A stretch of DNA of 7,135 nucleotides from Thermoplasmata archaeon (GTDB lineage: Archaea > Thermoplasmatota > Thermoplasmata > UBA10834 > DTMW01): assembly GCA_029858465.1 (NCBI GenBank), contig JAOUEZ010000066.1, positions 1-7,135 on the forward strand, given 5' to 3'. How positions within the stretch are numbered: position 1 is the first letter of the stretch; each line of letters starts with the position of its first letter. Shown here piece after piece: positions 5,288 to 7,135 of the stretch. Made by a program: the position numbers and the translations under genes. A model generated the notes under the pieces. That model made no database searches. It was not told where the DNA came from and was given only the letters and a program-made list of their open reading frames with translations.

Positions 5288-6211
5288 ATGACAAAGGACC
5301 TGCTATCAATCAATGATTTGAAAGACGACCTGGCTTCGGTCATATCGGATTCTATAAGATTGAAAACGGAAAGCGGTCCAAAAAAATCCTCGAAGAAATC
5401 CTCCATGAGCGGTAAGAATGTTGTGCTTCTATTCGAAAAGCCCAGCCTCAGGACGAAGGCGTCTTTCGCGGTCGCGGTCCAGCAGCTCGGAGGAAACGCC
5501 GTCTACATGAGCCCTGATGAGGTGCAGATCGGAAAGCGCGAGAGCGTGTCAGATGTCGGAAAAGTTCTCTCGCGATATTTCGATGTCATTGTCTACCGCG
5601 CATTCTCCCATACCACTATGGTCGAACTGGCGGAGGCTGCAAGCGCCCCAGTGATAAATGCACTTGACGATCTCGAGCATCCGTGCCAGATAGTTGGAGA
5701 TCTCATGACCATCAAAGAGAAGAAAGGCGATTTGAAAGGCCTTAAGCTAGCATACATCGGAGATGGCAACAATGTGTGCAACTCCCTGCTGCTCGGATGT
5801 GCAATTGTCGGCATGAACATCTCGGTGGCTTCTCCTACCAATCACAAGCCGTCCGAAGAAGTCTCAAACAAGGCGAAAGAGCTCACATCTAAATCAGGAT
5901 CAAATGTTGACATCTTGACCAATCCATTCAAGGCTGCGGAGAATGCGGACATTATTTATACAGATGTCTGGGTCTCCATGGGCCAGGAGAGCGAGCGGGA
6001 GGAGAAAGAGAAAGTCTTCCTACCTTATCAGATATCCGAAAAAACGATGAGCAACGCCAAGCCTGATGCGATATTCATGCATTGTCTTCCTGCACACAGA
6101 GGCCTCGAGGTTGTCCCAGAGGTCATCGACGGACCTAAAAGCGTGATATTCGACCAGGCGGAGAATCGTCTTCATGCTCAGAAGGGCATGCTGCTCGCTT
6201 CGCTCAAATGA
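5288..6211 (+). CDS. argF: ornithine carbamoyltransferase
   Basis: Cytosolic enzyme that makes citrulline from carbamoyl phosphate and ornithine, the sixth step of arginine synthesis. The 307 residues match the family's usual 305-315. Carbamoyl-phosphate residues are present: S53-L-R55-T56 (E. coli STRT), R104, and H131PCQ134. Ornithine-site residues are N161/N162, D226 with S230-M231-G232 in DVWVSMGQE, and C266 in HCLPAHRG; this last motif separates it from aspartate and N-acetylornithine carbamoyltransferases. Two positions are unusual: K57 where SxRTR normally has Arg, and A61 where SFE normally has Glu. The catalytic contacts remain, so the enzyme is probably active. ATG 5288 has GGTGA six bases upstream and gives the typical N-terminus. 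The last 34 bp overlap the oppositely directed nuclease gene. No other arginine gene is nearby. Confidence 0.96.
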   Translation: MTKDLLSINDLKDDLASVISDSIRLKTESGPKKSSKKSSMSGKNVVLLFEKPSLRTKASFAVAVQQLGGNAVYMSPDEVQIGKRESVSDVGKVLSRYFDVIVYRAFSHTTMVELAEAASAPVINALDDLEHPCQIVGDLMTIKEKKGDLKGLKLAYIGDGNNVCNSLLLGCAIVGMNISVASPTNHKPSEEVSNKAKELTSKSGSNVDILTNPFKAAENADIIYTDVWVSMGQESEREEKEKVFLPYQISEKTMSNAKPDAIFMHCLPAHRGLEVVPEVIDGPKSVIFDQAENRLHAQKGMLLASLK

Positions 6212-7135
6212 GACGCAAGCTGTCTGGCAATCTCTCTTTCGATTGCGGACAGAAAATCGCCCTCGGTGCTTAACGGCAATGTCGCTCCCGCAGCTATGTT
6301 GTGACCGCCCCCGATGCCGCCGACGGATTCGGCAGCTCTCTTGATGGCGATTGCCAAATTGACACCTTTTTGCACCATCTCGTGTGTTGTTCTTGCAGAC
6401 GCCTTGATCTTATACTCCCCATCAGTCTCTTTGGATATTGCAAAGCCGATCAACGGTCTGTCCCTATCAGCTTCCCCGGAGTTCAAAAGAATCCCGACTA
6501 TCGCCCCAAGGATCGTATCTTTGACTTGATCGGCGCAATGAAAATGCTGGATTGCCCCCAGGGTCTCTATCCCCATCTCCCTGACGAACATGAGTGCGTT
6601 AGAGAGATTCTCCCTGTGCTCTCTAAGGAGAGTGAACGCGCGTTCAAGCGCTTCGCCCCTGTCTCCCTTGCATATCTCCATCCCGATATCTGGCATGTCG
6701 TTCCTTCCACATGAATTCAGCAATGTGGCGAATTCCCTCGCCTCTCTTGTGGGTTGCCCTTTTCTCTCATCGGGGAAAGTATATACCTCTCCCGTTAGAC
6801 GACGGACGTCGTCCTCATCCCCATCGTTTTCAAGGATGAGCCTCGATAGCGCACCCATTATCTTGTTCTTCTCGCGAACGCTGAGATCCGACCAGCTTCT
6901 CTGCCGTTCTTCCCTCATGGTCTCGATCTTGATCATCCTCAGGAATTCATCGCAGGCGACCGGATTGTTCGTAAGTCCTGGGAGCATCGGATCTGATGCG
7001 AACTCCAGTAGCCTCTGGAGGGAGCGCGTCTCCGTGCCGAACAATCTCAAGTCCGTGGTTCTCTTCACTCTCCCCAGCTTCACGCCCAGGTCGACTATTG
7101 ATGCGTTCAGCCCGGTCAGCTTTCTCGTCTCGAGA
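6178..7135 (-). CDS. archaeal RecJ-like DHH/DHHA1 nuclease (GAN type), 5'-truncated by window edge
   Basis: C-terminal part of a DHH-superfamily phosphoesterase, by family a Mn/Mg-dependent 5'-3' single-strand exonuclease; in Thermococcus the homologue GAN binds GINS at the replication fork. The frame is open to the window edge, about 318 residues visible from a usual 450-500. The N-terminal DHH catalytic motifs therefore lie outside and cannot be checked. Counting from the in-frame GTG at 7083 (too late to be the true start), it shows DPMLPGLT (31-38), REFATLLNSCGR (115-126), typical of archaeal RecJ-like proteins, and the DHHA1 signature GGGHNIAAGA (258-267) with H261. The region from residue 200 on is the DHHA1 substrate-binding domain. 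The TGA stop at 6180-6178 lies inside the end of argF, a convergent 34-bp overlap. The DHHA1 call is secure; the exact nuclease subfamily is inferred. Confidence 0.88.
   Translation of the reverse strand, partial: LETRKLTGLNASIVDLGVKLGRVKRTTDLRLFGTETRSLQRLLEFASDPMLPGLTNNPVACDEFLRMIKIETMREERQRSWSDLSVREKNKIMGALSRLILENDGDEDDVRRLTGEVYTFPDERKGQPTREAREFATLLNSCGRNDMPDIGMEICKGDRGEALERAFTLLREHRENLSNALMFVREMGIETLGAIQHFHCADQVKDTILGAIVGILLNSGEADRDRPLIGFAISKETDGEYKIKASARTTHEMVQKGVNLAIAIKRAAESVGGIGGGHNIAAGATLPLSTEGDFLSAIEREIARQLASHLSEASSMPF

Noticed and set aside
6178..7083. GTG at 7083 as the true start of the RecJ-like gene
   Set aside because: The frame stays open to the window edge with family-like residues before it, and a protein starting there would lack the DHH catalytic domain. 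The gene is treated as truncated by the window.

Overview
The window looks like ordinary chromosomal DNA from an archaeon, most likely a euryarchaeal or Thermoplasmata-type lineage; the phylum-level call is inference. The archaeal signals are an archaeal-type RtcB RNA ligase, a DHH/DHHA1 nuclease of the archaeal RecJ-like (GAN) kind, short A+T promoter elements about 25-30 bases before predicted transcript starts, a gene that appears to be leaderless, small CPxCG zinc-finger proteins, and a tRNA-His with the extra 5' G encoded in the DNA and no encoded CCA. All seven protein genes end in TGA. No transposon, integrase, CRISPR array or phage gene is visible.

Layout, left to right. (1) 1-1165: the 3' part of a PLP-dependent class III (4-aminobutyrate-type) aminotransferase, followed by a hairpin and a T-rich tract. 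(2) 1275-2588: an HD-domain phosphohydrolase of the SAMHD1/YwfO-like family with its own promoter and a six-codon in-frame micro-ORF in its leader. (3) 2589-4043, minus strand: rtcB. Its stop codon directly abuts the stop of the HD gene. (4) 4044-4150: a compact divergent promoter built on a perfect 9-bp inverted repeat, with one arm serving each direction. (5) 4151-4822: a four-zinc-ribbon protein with a lysine-rich tail. (6) 4872-4943, minus strand: tRNA-His(GUG). (7) 5098-5235: a 45-codon zinc-finger minigene with a strong Shine-Dalgarno site. (8) 5288-6211: argF, ornithine carbamoyltransferase, with its own promoter. (9) 6178-7135, minus strand: the C-terminal two thirds or so of a RecJ-like DHH nuclease, overlapping the end of argF by 34 bp.

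The genes do not form one operon. They alternate in direction, and most have their own promoter. The functions are housekeeping: amino-acid metabolism (aminotransferase, argF), RNA ligation and translation (rtcB, tRNA-His), nucleotide or nucleic-acid turnover (HD protein, RecJ-like nuclease), and two cysteine-rich proteins of unknown role. I see no convincing multi-gene defence or mobile system. The points most worth a second look are the 45-residue protein, which resembles the detached C-terminal cysteine tail of a class II ribonucleotide reductase; the duplicated zinc-ribbon protein divergently paired with rtcB through a mirror-image promoter; and the in-frame micro-ORF before the HD gene.
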